Below, piece by piece: positions 1 through 9,517 of a stretch of DNA of 36,544 bases. The position numbers and the translations under genes were made by a program. The stretch spans positions 1 through 36,544 of the forward strand of contig JAHECW010000035.1 of NCBI GenBank assembly GCA_024641545.1, in the 5' to 3' direction. The notes beneath the pieces were generated by a model. The model did no database searches, was not told the origin of the DNA, and saw nothing but the letters and a program-made list of their open reading frames with translations. This DNA is from Acidobacteriota bacterium (GTDB taxonomy: Bacteria; Acidobacteriota; Thermoanaerobaculia; Thermoanaerobaculales; Sulfomarinibacteraceae). Positions within the stretch are counted from its first letter, which is position 1. The number at the start of each line of letters is the position of its first letter.

Positions 1-760
1 GGGCCACCAAAAGGCAGTGTTCACCGACCTGGACGTTGTGCGCAACCTGCACCAGGTTGTCGATCTTGGTACCCTTCCCGATTCGGGTTTCCCCCATGGT
101 CGCCCGATCGATCGTGGTATTGGCCTGAATCTCGACGTCGTCCTCGAGGACCACAATTCCCACCTGGGGCACTTTGTGATGGACTCCGTCCACGGTTGCG
201 AAACCATAGCCGTCGGATCCGACCACGACCCCGGACTGAAGGATGCATCGATTGCCGATGACGCAACCATCCTCCACCACGACCCGCGGATGCAGATGCC
301 CATCGTTTCCGATCCGGACCCCATCGCCTACCACGCACCCGGCGCCGATGACGGTCCGTTCCCCGATGCTGACGCACCTGCCGACGACGACCAGCGGTCC
401 GATGGTCGCGCCCTCGCCGAGGGCGAGATCGTCGGCCACCACCGCACTCGGATGAATCCCGGGTTCGGAAGGCCGCCGCGGGTGGAAGATCTCGAGGGCC
501 CGCGCCACGGCGAGGTAGGGTTGAGAGCAGACCAGCAGGTCGCGTCCGGGCAGCCCGTCCGCGCTGCCGACCAGAATCGCGCCCGCCCGGGACTCCAACG
601 CCTGAGCGACGTACTTGGGATTGTGCAGGAACGACAGATGCTCCGCCCCCGCTCGATCGAGGGGGCGAATGCCTTCAACCATCCGTCCGCCGTCACCGAC
701 CACCTCGGCGCCGAGATGGCCGGCGAGATCGGCGAGGGAGAATTGCGGGCTCAAGGTCAC
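1..760 (-). CDS. lpxD: UDP-3-O-acylglucosamine N-acyltransferase LpxD (partial, C-terminus beyond left edge)
   Basis: LpxD adds the second hydroxyacyl chain, from acyl-ACP, to UDP-3-O-acylglucosamine in lipid A synthesis in the cytoplasm. About 253 codons are present of a family length near 340. The frame shows an N-terminal uridine-binding domain (AGAEHLSFLHNPKY), then left-handed beta-helix hexapeptide repeats starting near residue 110, the DGYGFA segment, and the hallmark run RATMGETRIGKGTKIDN followed by VQVAHNVQVGEHC with the catalytic-type His. The start is GTG at 758-760 and overlaps the TGA of the upstream skp/ompH gene as GTGA, so the two are translationally coupled. Gene order bamA-skp-lpxD is classical for diderm bacteria and supports the call. 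The rest of the gene, and probably fabZ/lpxA, should lie to the left. Confidence 0.95.
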   Translation of the reverse strand, partial: MTLSPQFSLADLAGHLGAEVVGDGGRMVEGIRPLDRAGAEHLSFLHNPKYVAQALESRAGAILVGSADGLPGRDLLVCSQPYLAVARALEIFHPRRPSEPGIHPSAVVADDLALGEGATIGPLVVVGRCVSIGERTVIGAGCVVGDGVRIGNDGHLHPRVVVEDGCVIGNRCILQSGVVVGSDGYGFATVDGVHHKVPQVGIVVLEDDVEIQANTTIDRATMGETRIGKGTKIDNLVQVAHNVQVGEHCLLVA

Positions 761-1275
761 TGCGTGGTGTTGAACCGCCGGATGACATCGTCGGTGATAT
801 CGACGGCGTCATCGGCGTAGACCAGCCCTGACTGGAACTTGTTGAAGATCAGGGTAAATCCGCGCTCGGCTCCGATCTGATTGATCACCGGGATGATCCG
901 ACCCTCGAGACCACCGAGCTCGCGGCGGCGGGCCTCATCCAGTTCGCGCTCGGCGTCGTCTTGAAACCGCTGCAGGGCGATCTGCTTGTCTTCCATCTGT
1001 TTGGTCATCTCGGCCAGACGCTCTTCAGAAAGCGTGAAACGCTGCTTCGACAGCTGTTCCTGGAGGCTCGAAAGGCCCTGCTGCAGAGTCCGCCCTTCCT
1101 CGATCTTGGCGTCCTGCAGATTCTTGAGTTTTTGCAACGCCTGTTTTCCCGGATCCGATTCGGTCACGACACGTTGGACATCGATCACCGCGATGCTGAG
1201 CTGCTGCGCCGCCGCGGGCAGGGCCGCCGCGAGCATAATCACCACGATCCCGGCGAGATTTCTGGAACGATGCAT
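757..1275 (-). CDS. skp: OmpH/Skp family periplasmic chaperone
   Basis: Skp-type chaperones hold unfolded outer-membrane proteins in the periplasm and deliver them to BamA. The 172-residue product starts with a signal peptide (MHRSRNLAGIVVIMLAAALP, cleavage near AAAQQ), then the conserved strand IAVIDVQRVV, a long charged coiled coil (about residues 45-125, rich in K/E/Q/R), and a C-terminal segment typical of OmpH (INQIGAERGFTLIFNK, then GLVYADDAVDITDDVI). An upstream ATG exists in frame, but the start at 1275 is chosen because GGAGG lies 8 bases before it and the signal peptide begins there. It sits 46 bases after bamA and overlaps lpxD by 4 bases, so it belongs to the same operon. Confidence 0.93.
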   Translation of the reverse strand: MHRSRNLAGIVVIMLAAALPAAAQQLSIAVIDVQRVVTESDPGKQALQKLKNLQDAKIEEGRTLQQGLSSLQEQLSKQRFTLSEERLAEMTKQMEDKQIALQRFQDDAERELDEARRRELGGLEGRIIPVINQIGAERGFTLIFNKFQSGLVYADDAVDITDDVIRRFNTTQ

Positions 1276-1321
1276 TTGAAGAACCTCCATCATCAGTCTG
1301 TTGAGTTTGCTTGGGCCTCGG

Positions 1322-3739
1322 TCAGAACGTCGTGCCGATGGAGAACTGGAAGTCGCTCTTCGACTCCTCCGGCCACGGGTCGAGATTATAACCATAAATG
1401 AATCGAATCGGCGCCTGGAAGATGGGCAGAAGGACGCGAAGTTCGACCCCGGTGGTCCGCCGCCACAACGAAAGATCCCAGCCCTGGTCCTCGTGATAGG
1501 TGTTCCCCATGTCGATGAAGAAGACCAGTTTCACCGGTCCGCCGACGGCGAACTGCTGTTCCAGGTTGAGCTGCCAGTAGCGGTCGCCGCCCTCTCGCAC
1601 CCCGGAGGGGCTGAGGAAGTACTCGCCTTCCTTCGTCCTCGGCAGGACCGTGTAATAAGGGATGCCGCGCAGGGTTCGGTCGCCGCCGAGCCGGTAGCGT
1701 TCGTAGATCGGAAGCTCGGAGTTGTTGTACGGGAAGAACATCCCGGCCTGAACGTTGAATGCGAAGATAAATTTCTGTTTCTTGTCGTACGGCGTCCACT
1801 TGGTGAGCGAGACCTCCGGTTTGATGTAGTTGAAGTCACCACCGAGCGGACCGCCGGCCAACCTCACGCGGGCGTTGAACCGTTTTCCGCTGCTGGTGTC
1901 GAAGGGATCGTTCCGGTTGTCGATGGTGAACGCCGGGGTGATGGACGCGGTGCGGCCGTCAAACTCTTCGTAGTACCGCTCGAGGGGAACCGGATCCACC
2001 GGCGGCACCACGACCGGCGGAACATGGCCGCCCGTTGGATTCGTACCCGGAATCCCGAACCGAGACACCGCGTACCTCGAATGGACGCTCTCCCACGAGT
2101 ACACGGCCGTCAGCGAGGTATAGGCCCGAAGACCCGTTCCCAGGGAAACCGAGAACCCTACCGTTTCCCGGAAGTAATCGGCGACCTGCTGGTTGGTCTT
2201 GAAGATCGAACCACCCAGGAGAATCCGGCGATCGAGGAAATAGGGCTCGGTGTAACTCAAGGTGTAGAAGTCGGACCGGCGGCCGATCTGGAGCGACACG
2301 CCCAGGGTGTTGCCTCGGCCGAGAAAGTTGCGGGTGTTGAACTGGGCCTGAGCGAAGACGCCGTCGAGCTCCGAGTACCCGGCGCCGAACTGGATGTCGT
2401 TGCGGCCGACCTCCGTCCCCTTGACGTTGACGTTGACCTTCTTGTTCTCTTCGTCGAAATCGAACTCGAGGGGATCCTCCTCGAGCTTCCAGTACCCGAG
2501 GGCATTGACCTTGAAGACCGAGCTCTTGAGGGCGCCCATGTTCATCCAATTGCCTTCGATGATCCGGAACTCTCGCCGCAGCACCTTGTCTCGGGTGTTC
2601 GGGTTGCCGACGAACTCGATCCGCCCGAGGTGGAAACGCTCGCCCTCGAAGACATCCACCACCACATCGACGGCCTGGTCCTTGCCCTCGATCCGTTCGA
2701 AACGCTCATTCGCATAGGCATAGATATAGCCTGAGTTGTGATAGAGCTCGGTGACCTTCTCCTTGGCCGAGTCGAAGTCCTTCTTGCTGTAAGTCCTGCC
2801 GATCTTGACGTCGAAGAACTGCTTCAAGGCATCGGCGTTGAAAATCTCCACGCCCTGGACATCGAGTGAGTCGACCGAATAGGGCAACCCCTCCTCGACC
2901 GGAATCGTCACCCTCATGCGGTACTTCTTGCCGTCGAGGGTCTCGGCGTCGGGGTTCCTGGCCACCAGCTCGAGATCCGGTTCGCCGATCTTGATGTCGA
3001 GATAGCCGTTATTCAGGTAGAAGTCGCGCAGATTATCGCGGTCCGCCTCCCAGTTCTCCCTGGTGTAGATGATCTTCTTTCCCCACTTGCGATAGAGGCT
3101 GATCGACTTGACCTCTTTGAGCGCGCCGCGGAGCTTGCTGTCGGAAAAGACCTCGTTGCCGACAAATTCGATGTCCTCGATTTTGACCTTTCCACCCTCT
3201 TCGATGAGGAAGGTCACCTTGCGTCGGTTTCGGCCCTCGTCCACGATGTCATAGGACACCTGCGCCGATCGGAAACCCTCTTCGTCGTAGATCTCCTTGA
3301 TCGCCGCCTGGATTCGCGAGAGATTCGACAGCTTGAGGGGGACGTTGCGCGGGACTTCCACACCCTTCTCGTCGAGTTTGTCCTTCATGTCGGAGGTGCT
3401 GACCTTCTTGTTGCCCTCGAAGACCACGGTGCTGACAAACGGACGTTCCGTCACGACGATGTAGAGCGCGACCTCGCCGTCCTCCGTAGTCTCGCTCTCG
3501 ATGCGCACCGACTCGAAAAGTCCGGAATCCCAGAGCCGATGGAATCCCTCGGCGATCACCTCGAGATCGAGCGGGTCACCCGCCTCGAGACCGAGGTAGT
3601 AGGTCACCGTATCGAGAGTGACCGTCACGCCGCCTTCGACGAAGACCTCGGAGATGTAGATCTCGTCGTCCTGGCCGGCGGCGGGGAGCGCGAGCCCGAC
3701 GACCAGCAGCGCAATGAACACGACTGCGGTCGTCCTCAT
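1322..3739 (-). CDS. bamA: Outer membrane protein assembly factor BamA
   Basis: BamA is the central channel of the machine that inserts beta-barrel proteins into the outer membrane. The 805-residue product has a signal peptide (cleavage near ALPAAGQDD), five POTRA repeats (about 26-100, 101-186, 187-290, 291-374, 375-450), and a C-terminal 16-strand-type barrel ending in aromatic Phe (FSIGTTF), as outer-membrane barrels do. The lid-lock loop reads GGDRTLRGIPYY in place of the usual VRGF. Length matches the family (about 800). GGAGG stands 6 bases before the ATG, and the ATGA start overlaps the clpC stop, so translation is coupled to clpC. Downstream are skp and lpxD. Confidence 0.97.
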   Translation of the reverse strand: MRTTAVVFIALLVVGLALPAAGQDDEIYISEVFVEGGVTVTLDTVTYYLGLEAGDPLDLEVIAEGFHRLWDSGLFESVRIESETTEDGEVALYIVVTERPFVSTVVFEGNKKVSTSDMKDKLDEKGVEVPRNVPLKLSNLSRIQAAIKEIYDEEGFRSAQVSYDIVDEGRNRRKVTFLIEEGGKVKIEDIEFVGNEVFSDSKLRGALKEVKSISLYRKWGKKIIYTRENWEADRDNLRDFYLNNGYLDIKIGEPDLELVARNPDAETLDGKKYRMRVTIPVEEGLPYSVDSLDVQGVEIFNADALKQFFDVKIGRTYSKKDFDSAKEKVTELYHNSGYIYAYANERFERIEGKDQAVDVVVDVFEGERFHLGRIEFVGNPNTRDKVLRREFRIIEGNWMNMGALKSSVFKVNALGYWKLEEDPLEFDFDEENKKVNVNVKGTEVGRNDIQFGAGYSELDGVFAQAQFNTRNFLGRGNTLGVSLQIGRRSDFYTLSYTEPYFLDRRILLGGSIFKTNQQVADYFRETVGFSVSLGTGLRAYTSLTAVYSWESVHSRYAVSRFGIPGTNPTGGHVPPVVVPPVDPVPLERYYEEFDGRTASITPAFTIDNRNDPFDTSSGKRFNARVRLAGGPLGGDFNYIKPEVSLTKWTPYDKKQKFIFAFNVQAGMFFPYNNSELPIYERYRLGGDRTLRGIPYYTVLPRTKEGEYFLSPSGVREGGDRYWQLNLEQQFAVGGPVKLVFFIDMGNTYHEDQGWDLSLWRRTTGVELRVLLPIFQAPIRFIYGYNLDPWPEESKSDFQFSIGTTF

Positions 3740-6168
3740 GAAACCTCCTGGGGCTGGGTCAGTTGATCGACAACCACGGCCTCGGGCCGCCCGTCGCCGA
3801 TCCGGACCCTGATCTGAATCTTCTCTGTGGTTCGGCTATCGATGAGGACATCCGCCACCGCGTCCTCGACCCAGAGCTTGATGAGCCGACGGAGCGGCCT
3901 GGCGCCCGCCTGGGGATCCAACCCACACTGTTCCAACAACCACCGTGCCACATCGGGATCATAGTCGAGCTCGACATGGCGGCGATTGAGATTCTCAACC
4001 GTCTCGTCGAGCAGGAGCCCGGCGACGCGAAGCATGCTCGCTTCGTCGAGGGGCTCGAATACGATGATGTCATCGAGGCGATTGACGAACTCCGGCGGGA
4101 AATGCCTCCGCAGCTGTCGATCGACGATCTCGCGCAGGCGCGCCGACTCGAGCGCGTGTTTGCCGTCGGCGAAACCGACCCCCGCCTCGGCGACAAAGTC
4201 GCGGCTGCCCAGGTTCGACGTCATGATGATCAGGGTATTGGTGAAGTCGATGACATTGCCGTAGTTGTCGGTCAATCGACCGTCCTCCAAGACCTGGAGC
4301 AGCAGGTTGTAGATGTCGGCGTGGGCCTTCTCGATTTCGTCGAGGAGGATGACCGAGTACGGGTTTCGCCGCACCTGCTCCGAGAGCTGCCCACCCTCCT
4401 CATAACCGACGTAACCGGGAGGCGAACCGATGAGTCTCGATACCGTGTGCTTCTCCATGTACTCCGACATGTCGAATCTGAGAAGGTGACGTGGGTCCTG
4501 GAACAAGAAAGTGGCGAGCTGTCTCGCGACCTCGGTCTTGCCGACACCCGAAGGTCCGAGAAAAATAAACGACCCGATCGGCCGATGTGGGCTGGTCACA
4601 CCGAGCCGGCTGCGGCGGATCGCCCGGGAGAGCGCCTCGATGGAATCATCCTGACCGACCACCCGCTGGCGGAGCAGTTCCTCCATGCGGCGCAGCCGAT
4701 CCGCCTCATCCTCCTTGATCGAGGTCACCGGGATCCCGGTCCACGACGCCACAACCTCTTCGATGTCAGCGCGGTTCACGGTGATTTCATCCGTCGAAAC
4801 GGCGGCATGGTTCTCGAGCATTTCGAGCTCTTCACGCAGCCGAAGCTCTTCCTCGCGCAGCTCGACCGCGATCTCGAACCGCTTGTTTGAAATCGCATCC
4901 TTCATCCCGCGGACCGCATCGCGAATCTCGCGCTGCACCCGCCGAAGCGACGACGACGACGAGACCTTCCGCAGCTTGACCCTGGCCCCGGCCTCGTCAA
5001 GCACGTCGATGGCCTTGTCGGGGAACGCGCGGTCGGTGATGTAACGCCCCGAGTGGGACACCGCCGCGTGGATCGCACCTTCGGTGTAGCGGACGCCGTG
5101 GAACTCCTCGTATCGGTTCTGGACGCCGCGCAGAATCTCGATCGTCTCGTCATCGGACGGTTCCCTGACGGTCACCGCCTGGAACCGGCGCGACAGCGCG
5201 CGGTCCTTTTCGACGTACTTGCGGTACTCACGCACCGTGGTCGCCCCGACGCAGGTGATCTCGCCCCGCGAGAGCGCCGGTTTGATGATGTTCGCGGCAT
5301 CGAGGGACCCCTCTGCCGATCCGGTACCGATGAGCGAGTGGATCTCATCGATGAAGATGATGATCTCGGGGTGATCCTGGATTTCTTTGAGCAGCCCCTT
5401 GAGCCGCTCTTCGAACTGGCCCCGGTACTTCGTGCCCGCGACCAGCAGCGAGAGATCGAGGGCGAGGATCCTCCGGTTCGCGAGCGGCAGAGGCACCGAT
5501 CCCTCGACGATCCTCGTCGCCAGGCCTTCCACGATGGCGGTCTTCCCGACCCCTGATTCGCCGAGGAGCAGCGGACTGTTCTTCGTCCGCCGGCTGAGAA
5601 TCTGGATCACCCGCTCGACCTCGATGTCGCGCCCGATGAGGGGATCAAAGCCGCCCTCGACCGCAATCTGGTTCAGATCCCGAGAGTACTCGATGATGTG
5701 CGGCGTCGCGCTGGCCGAGGCCGCGGCCTCGAGTTCGTGACCTCGCCGAATGACTTCGTCGCGCAGTTGAAAGAGCTCGAACCCCCTGGTCGTCAGATAC
5801 TTGGCGGCGTTCGATTCCTCGATTCTCAGCAGTCCCAGGAGCAGGTGCTCGGTCCCGACCCGTCCGTGGCCCATGCTCTCGGCCTCGTGCACCGAAAACG
5901 CGAGCACCTTTTTCGTTTCCTCGGCCAAGGGGAGATCGGGAGAGGTGCTGACCGGCTCGAGCGAGACCGTATCACCGAGGAGCTCATCTCGGAGCTTGCG
6001 GACATCGATCCCGACCGCCCCGCAGAGACCGACGAGAGTCTCGTCGGCTTCGCGCAGCATCCCGAACAGCACGTGTTCGGTCGCGATCTGGTGGCTCGCC
6101 GCGCGCGACGCCTCATAGCGGGCAAAAAAGAGCGCACGACGGACGTTTTCGTTAAATCTCTCGAACAT
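3736..6168 (-). CDS. clpC: ClpC-type AAA+ unfoldase subunit
   Basis: ClpC is a hexameric ATPase that unfolds substrates and feeds them to the ClpP protease. The 810-residue protein shows a double Clp-N repeat (about 1-145), a first AAA+ domain with Walker A GESGVGKT (203-210) and Walker B IIFIDEIHSL, a middle region with a UVR-type helix pair (about 425-460, ISNKRFEIAVELREEELRL) that marks ClpC rather than ClpA/ClpB, and a second AAA+ domain with GPSGVGKT and the DEIEKAH box. A VGF tripeptide (AGVGFADG) matches the ClpP-docking loop. The start overlaps the lolD 3' end by 17 bases and has no strong ribosome site of its own, implying coupling. Its place between lolD and bamA is unusual: classical neighbours (ctsR, mcsA/B) are absent. 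It may serve envelope quality control, which is inference. Confidence 0.95.
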   Translation of the reverse strand: MFERFNENVRRALFFARYEASRAASHQIATEHVLFGMLREADETLVGLCGAVGIDVRKLRDELLGDTVSLEPVSTSPDLPLAEETKKVLAFSVHEAESMGHGRVGTEHLLLGLLRIEESNAAKYLTTRGFELFQLRDEVIRRGHELEAAASASATPHIIEYSRDLNQIAVEGGFDPLIGRDIEVERVIQILSRRTKNSPLLLGESGVGKTAIVEGLATRIVEGSVPLPLANRRILALDLSLLVAGTKYRGQFEERLKGLLKEIQDHPEIIIFIDEIHSLIGTGSAEGSLDAANIIKPALSRGEITCVGATTVREYRKYVEKDRALSRRFQAVTVREPSDDETIEILRGVQNRYEEFHGVRYTEGAIHAAVSHSGRYITDRAFPDKAIDVLDEAGARVKLRKVSSSSSLRRVQREIRDAVRGMKDAISNKRFEIAVELREEELRLREELEMLENHAAVSTDEITVNRADIEEVVASWTGIPVTSIKEDEADRLRRMEELLRQRVVGQDDSIEALSRAIRRSRLGVTSPHRPIGSFIFLGPSGVGKTEVARQLATFLFQDPRHLLRFDMSEYMEKHTVSRLIGSPPGYVGYEEGGQLSEQVRRNPYSVILLDEIEKAHADIYNLLLQVLEDGRLTDNYGNVIDFTNTLIIMTSNLGSRDFVAEAGVGFADGKHALESARLREIVDRQLRRHFPPEFVNRLDDIIVFEPLDEASMLRVAGLLLDETVENLNRRHVELDYDPDVARWLLEQCGLDPQAGARPLRRLIKLWVEDAVADVLIDSRTTEKIQIRVRIGDGRPEAVVVDQLTQPQEVS

Positions 6169-6853
6169 TTTCTGATAATCCGGACCGCTGGGCTAGGCGG
6201 AAGATTCGGTCGCACCTGCGGGCCATCTCCTCGTTATGGGTCACTATAATTGATGTCAGACCCACCTTCAAATGAAGCTCGGTCACCAACTGGAACAGGC
6301 GTTCGGCGTTGTCACGATCAAGATTGCCGGTCGGCTCGTCCGCGAGCAGGAGCTTCGGTCCCATGGCCAACGCGCGAGCCACTGAAACCCGTTGCTGTTC
6401 GCCCCCGGACAGCTGATCAGGAAAATGAGTCGTCCGCTCCGCCAAGCCGACCGAATCGAGAAGTTCAGCGGCCCGGTTGCGGGCATCACGACTCCCCCGG
6501 CCGGAGATCCGCAACGGCAGCGCCACGTTGTCGAGCGCGTCGAGCTCGTCGAGCAGGTGGTGGTGCTGAAAGACAAAGCCGATGCTGCGGTTGCGCAGAC
6601 CGGCGCGGACGGCGCCGTCGAGTCCGTCGGTCTCCACCCCGTCGAGGACGATCCGTCCCTTTTCCGGCCGATCGAGCAGGCCGATCAAATGAAGCAAGGT
6701 GCTCTTGCCCACCCCCGAGGGCCCGACCACCGCGACCATCTCCCCGGTCGCTACCACGAAATCGAGATCCCGGATGACCTCGAGACGGGTCGATGCCGAT
6801 CCGAACCCCTTGGTGAGTCCGGTCGCCTCGACCATCAGCCGGTTCTCACTCAT
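6152..6853 (-). CDS. lolD: Lipoprotein-releasing ABC transporter ATP-binding protein LolD
   Basis: LolD is the ATPase of the inner-membrane LolCDE complex that extracts outer-membrane lipoproteins for delivery to the periplasmic carrier. The 233-residue product has Walker A GPSGVGKS, the Q-loop region [19 protein letters not shown] typical of the LolD/MacB group, signature LSGGEQQRV, and Walker [14 protein letters not shown] longer in-frame reading exists upstream, but the ATG at 6853 is preferred: GGAAGG stands about 8 bases before it, the ATP-binding fold begins directly after it, and it overlaps the lolE stop by 8 bases. It also overlaps clpC by 17 bases. The pairing with a FtsX-type permease immediately upstream supports Lol rather than a drug exporter. 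Confidence 0.93.
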   Translation of the reverse strand: MSENRLMVEATGLTKGFGSASTRLEVIRDLDFVVATGEMVAVVGPSGVGKSTLLHLIGLLDRPEKGRIVLDGVETDGLDGAVRAGLRNRSIGFVFQHHHLLDELDALDNVALPLRISGRGSRDARNRAAELLDSVGLAERTTHFPDQLSGGEQQRVSVARALAMGPKLLLADEPTGNLDRDNAERLFQLVTELHLKVGLTSIIVTHNEEMARRCDRIFRLAQRSGLSENVREI

Positions 6854-8000
6854 ATCGCAGACCTTCCGAAGGTTCGCGCCGGGCGACCATTCTCGCCGGC
6901 AGCCAGGTGGCGAGCGCCGCCAGTCCGAGGGCGACCGCCACGACAATGCCGAGGGTGACCGGATCAACGCTGAACGGTACCGCCGTCACCATGAACACCC
7001 CCCTCGGGAGCTCGAGGGCGCCGGTCCGGTCGAGGACGATGGAGAGAGCGCTACCCAGGACGGCGCCGGTGATCGATCCAACGAGGCCGATGGCGAGTCC
7101 CAGAACGAGGAAAAGCCGGCGCAATGACCGCGGCGTGAACCCGAGACCCGCCATCACCGCGAGGTCCTTGCGCTTTTCGGCGGCCACCATGGCCACGTTG
7201 CAGAGCAGGTTGAGCGCCGCCACCACCAGCATGAGCCCGACCGCGACAAAGATCATGACCTTTTCCAGGGCGAGGGCGGTGAGGAGGGGTCGGTGGAGTT
7301 CCTCGAGTCCCGCCACCTGGAAGGCCAACCCGTGGCTGCCGAGGATCCCGCGGACGCGCTGACCCAGAGACCACGGTTCGGCGACATCCCGGAGCTCGAG
7401 GGCCTCGATGACCGGCTCGCCCCACAGCAGCCGCTGGGCTTCGGCGATGGGGAGGATCACCGTCCCCGACTCACTCCCCGGTTCGGGAGACGAAATCCGC
7501 TCGATCACGGTCCGGATTCGAACCGGCAGCGGACCCATGGGGGTCAACCGCTGACGAGCCGAGATCACCTCGAGACGATCACCGGACCCGACGCCCAAAC
7601 GGCGCGAGATCAGACGATCCGCGATCACGCCCTCGGTGTCAGAGCGGCCGACCACCGATGCCGGAACGGCATCGGTGTCCGAGCTGATGAGGCACGTGCC
7701 CCTCACAACCTGCACGATCTCCACATTGCCGAGTTCGCCTTGCAAGAGCGAGGCCAGATCCTCCGGATCGACGACGCGGCGGCCGGTCGCCGGCCGCACC
7801 TCGGCATGCGCCGCATTGGCCACGATCTGGGACCGGATGCCCGACTGGAAGCCATCGAGGAGCGCCAGGGTCACCACCAGGGCAAAGACACCGAGCCCGA
7901 GACCGAAGACCGATATCAGGCTCACGGTCACGACCGGCGTCCATCGTCGATTGCCGATGAGATAGCGGCTCGCCACGTGAAGTTCGGCGCCGAGGCTCAT
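6846..8000 (-). CDS. lolE: LolC/LolE family lipoprotein-releasing permease
   Basis: This is the membrane partner of LolD. The 384-residue product has the four-helix FtsX/MacB topology: one membrane segment near residues 23-48 (TVSLISVFGLGLGVFALVV), a large periplasmic domain (about 50-255), then three segments near the C-terminus (VMIFVAVGLMLVVAALNLL, LFLVLGLAIGLVGSITGAVL, VTLGIVVAVALGLAALATWL). N-terminal ASRYLIG and FGLGLGVFALVVTLALLDGF are typical of LolC/LolE. Only one such permease is present, so a homodimer (LolF-like) is likely; the LolC/LolE choice is therefore nominal. It starts 6 bases after the lysS stop and ends overlapping lolD. The start has only a weak AGGGA site. Confidence 0.9.
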   Translation of the reverse strand: MSLGAELHVASRYLIGNRRWTPVVTVSLISVFGLGLGVFALVVTLALLDGFQSGIRSQIVANAAHAEVRPATGRRVVDPEDLASLLQGELGNVEIVQVVRGTCLISSDTDAVPASVVGRSDTEGVIADRLISRRLGVGSGDRLEVISARQRLTPMGPLPVRIRTVIERISSPEPGSESGTVILPIAEAQRLLWGEPVIEALELRDVAEPWSLGQRVRGILGSHGLAFQVAGLEELHRPLLTALALEKVMIFVAVGLMLVVAALNLLCNVAMVAAEKRKDLAVMAGLGFTPRSLRRLFLVLGLAIGLVGSITGAVLGSALSIVLDRTGALELPRGVFMVTAVPFSVDPVTLGIVVAVALGLAALATWLPARMVARREPSEGLRYE

Positions 8001-8006
8001 CGATCC

Positions 8007-9485
8007 CTAGGAATCGCGCAAACGCAGCTGCGGGAAGAGGATGACGTCGCGAATCGACTGCCGATTGGTCAGCAGCATCACGAGACGGTCGATGCCGATG
8101 CCCTCGCCGCCGGTGGGCGGCATCCCGTGCTCCATGGCGAGCACGAAGTCCTCGTCGAGCATTCCGCCGGTGGTGGCAACCTGCTGCTCGAGGCGCCGCA
8201 GCTGTTCGGCGGGATCGTTGAGCTCGGTGTAGGCATTGGCCACTTCGAGGCCACCGATGAAGAGCTCGAAACGCTCCACCACGTCGGGGTTGCCGGGTTT
8301 CGACTTGGTCAACGGGGAAATCTCTCGCGGGTAGTCCATGACAAAGGTCGGGTTGATCATCCTGGGCTCCGCGGTCATCTCGTAGATCTCCTCGAGGAGC
8401 TTGCCGTCCGATCGTTCCTCGATCCGCTCGACCCCGACCTTGCGGGCGGCCGTTTCCATCCGTTCGCGGCCATCCAGGTCCTCCGGTGAGAGATCCGAGT
8501 GCTCGAGGATGGCTTCGCGCATGGTGAGCCGGCGCCACGGTCGTGAGAAGTCGATGGTGTCGTCGCCCCACGGCAGCTGCAGGCTCCCCACCGCATCCAG
8601 GGCAACCGTCGTCACCAGTTCTTCGGTGAAGTCCATGAGCAGCTCGTAGTCCGCATAGGCCCAGTAGAACTCGAGCATGGTGAACTCGGGATTGTGCCGG
8701 GTCGAAATTCCCTCGTTGCGGAAGTTGCGGTTGAGCTCGTAGACCCGCTCCATACCGCCGATGATCAACCGTTTGAGAAAGAGCTCGGGGGCGATCCGGA
8801 GGTAGAGATCGAGATCGAGGGTGTTGTGGTGGGTCACGAAGGGCCGTGCGGTCGCGCCGCCCGGAATCGGCTGCATCATCGGGGTCTCGACCTCGATGAA
8901 ACCGGCATTGTCGAGAAAGCGGCGGACTCCGGTAACGATCCGGCTTCGGGTCTCGAAGACCTCCCGCGACTCCGGGTTGGACATCAGGTCGAGATACCGC
9001 TGTCGCGCCCGGGCCTCTCGATCCGCCAGGCCGTGGTACTTCTCCGGCAGCGGCCGCACCGTCTTGGCGAGAACGGTCAGCGCGGTGACCGCGACGCTGA
9101 GTTCGTCGCTCCGGGTCCGGAAGACCCTCCCCTCGACTCCCACGAAATCGCCCAGATCGAGGAGCTTGAACGCCTTCCACGAGGTCTCGTCGAGATCATC
9201 GCGGCGAAGATAGAGCTGAAACTGCTCCACACCGTCGGAGAGATCGACAAACGAGACCTTGCCGTGGCCGCGCACCGCCCGCAACCGGCCCGCGAGACGG
9301 ACCAGGGGTCGTTCCGCGTCCAGCTCTTCGGCTGTGGCGTCCGCGAACCGGAGTTTGGCGGCGCGAATGGACTCCTCGACGCGATACCGGGTGGGGTAGG
9401 GTTCGAGGCCGAGTTCGCGGAGCTCAGCGAGCTTTGCGAGCCGGTTCGCGATCAACTGTTCGATGGGCGGTTTGCTGCTCTCCAC
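8007..9485 (-). CDS. lysS: Lysyl-tRNA synthetase, class II
   Basis: LysS charges tRNA-Lys with lysine in the cytosol. The 492-residue product contains the N-terminal OB-fold anticodon-binding domain (about 50-150; VRLAGRLRAVRGHGKVSFVD) and the class II core: motif 1 (GFIEVETPMMQ), motif 2 (RNFRNEGISTRHNPEFTMLE) and motif 3 (GEGIGIDRLVML). The GTG start at 9485 is chosen because AGGAGGT ends just before it; an in-frame ATG 36 bases upstream overlaps a good extended -10 box (TGGTACAAT at 9507-9515), so that ATG is probably not in the message. It heads the lysS-lolE-lolD-clpC-bamA-skp-lpxD run. A lysS-lol-bam order also occurs in some Deltaproteobacteria, from memory. Confidence 0.94.
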   Translation of the reverse strand: MESSKPPIEQLIANRLAKLAELRELGLEPYPTRYRVEESIRAAKLRFADATAEELDAERPLVRLAGRLRAVRGHGKVSFVDLSDGVEQFQLYLRRDDLDETSWKAFKLLDLGDFVGVEGRVFRTRSDELSVAVTALTVLAKTVRPLPEKYHGLADREARARQRYLDLMSNPESREVFETRSRIVTGVRRFLDNAGFIEVETPMMQPIPGGATARPFVTHHNTLDLDLYLRIAPELFLKRLIIGGMERVYELNRNFRNEGISTRHNPEFTMLEFYWAYADYELLMDFTEELVTTVALDAVGSLQLPWGDDTIDFSRPWRRLTMREAILEHSDLSPEDLDGRERMETAARKVGVERIEERSDGKLLEEIYEMTAEPRMINPTFVMDYPREISPLTKSKPGNPDVVERFELFIGGLEVANAYTELNDPAEQLRRLEQQVATTGGMLDEDFVLAMEHGMPPTGGEGIGIDRLVMLLTNRQSIRDVILFPQLRLRDS

Positions 9486-9506
9486 ACGACCTCCTGCGGG
9501 CGCGTG

Positions 9507-9515
9507 ATTGTACCA
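9507..9515 (-). promoter_or_regulatory. Extended -10 promoter element upstream of lysS
   Basis: On the minus strand the sequence reads TGG-TACAAT, a near-consensus extended -10 box. The expected transcript start is near 9500, giving a short leader that holds the AGGAGGT site before the lysS GTG at 9485. No good -35 box is visible at the usual spacing, as expected for an extended -10 promoter. A 23-bp palindrome lies directly upstream (9518-9540). Confidence 0.6.
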
Positions 9516-9517
9516 CG

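Noticed and set aside
1301-2734. Long plus-strand reading frame opposite bamA (also similar frames opposite clpC, rnd, proC, lysS, kbl)
   Set aside because: These are mirror frames caused by high GC at third codon positions. Their proteins are low-complexity and match no family, whereas the opposite strand encodes well-known proteins.
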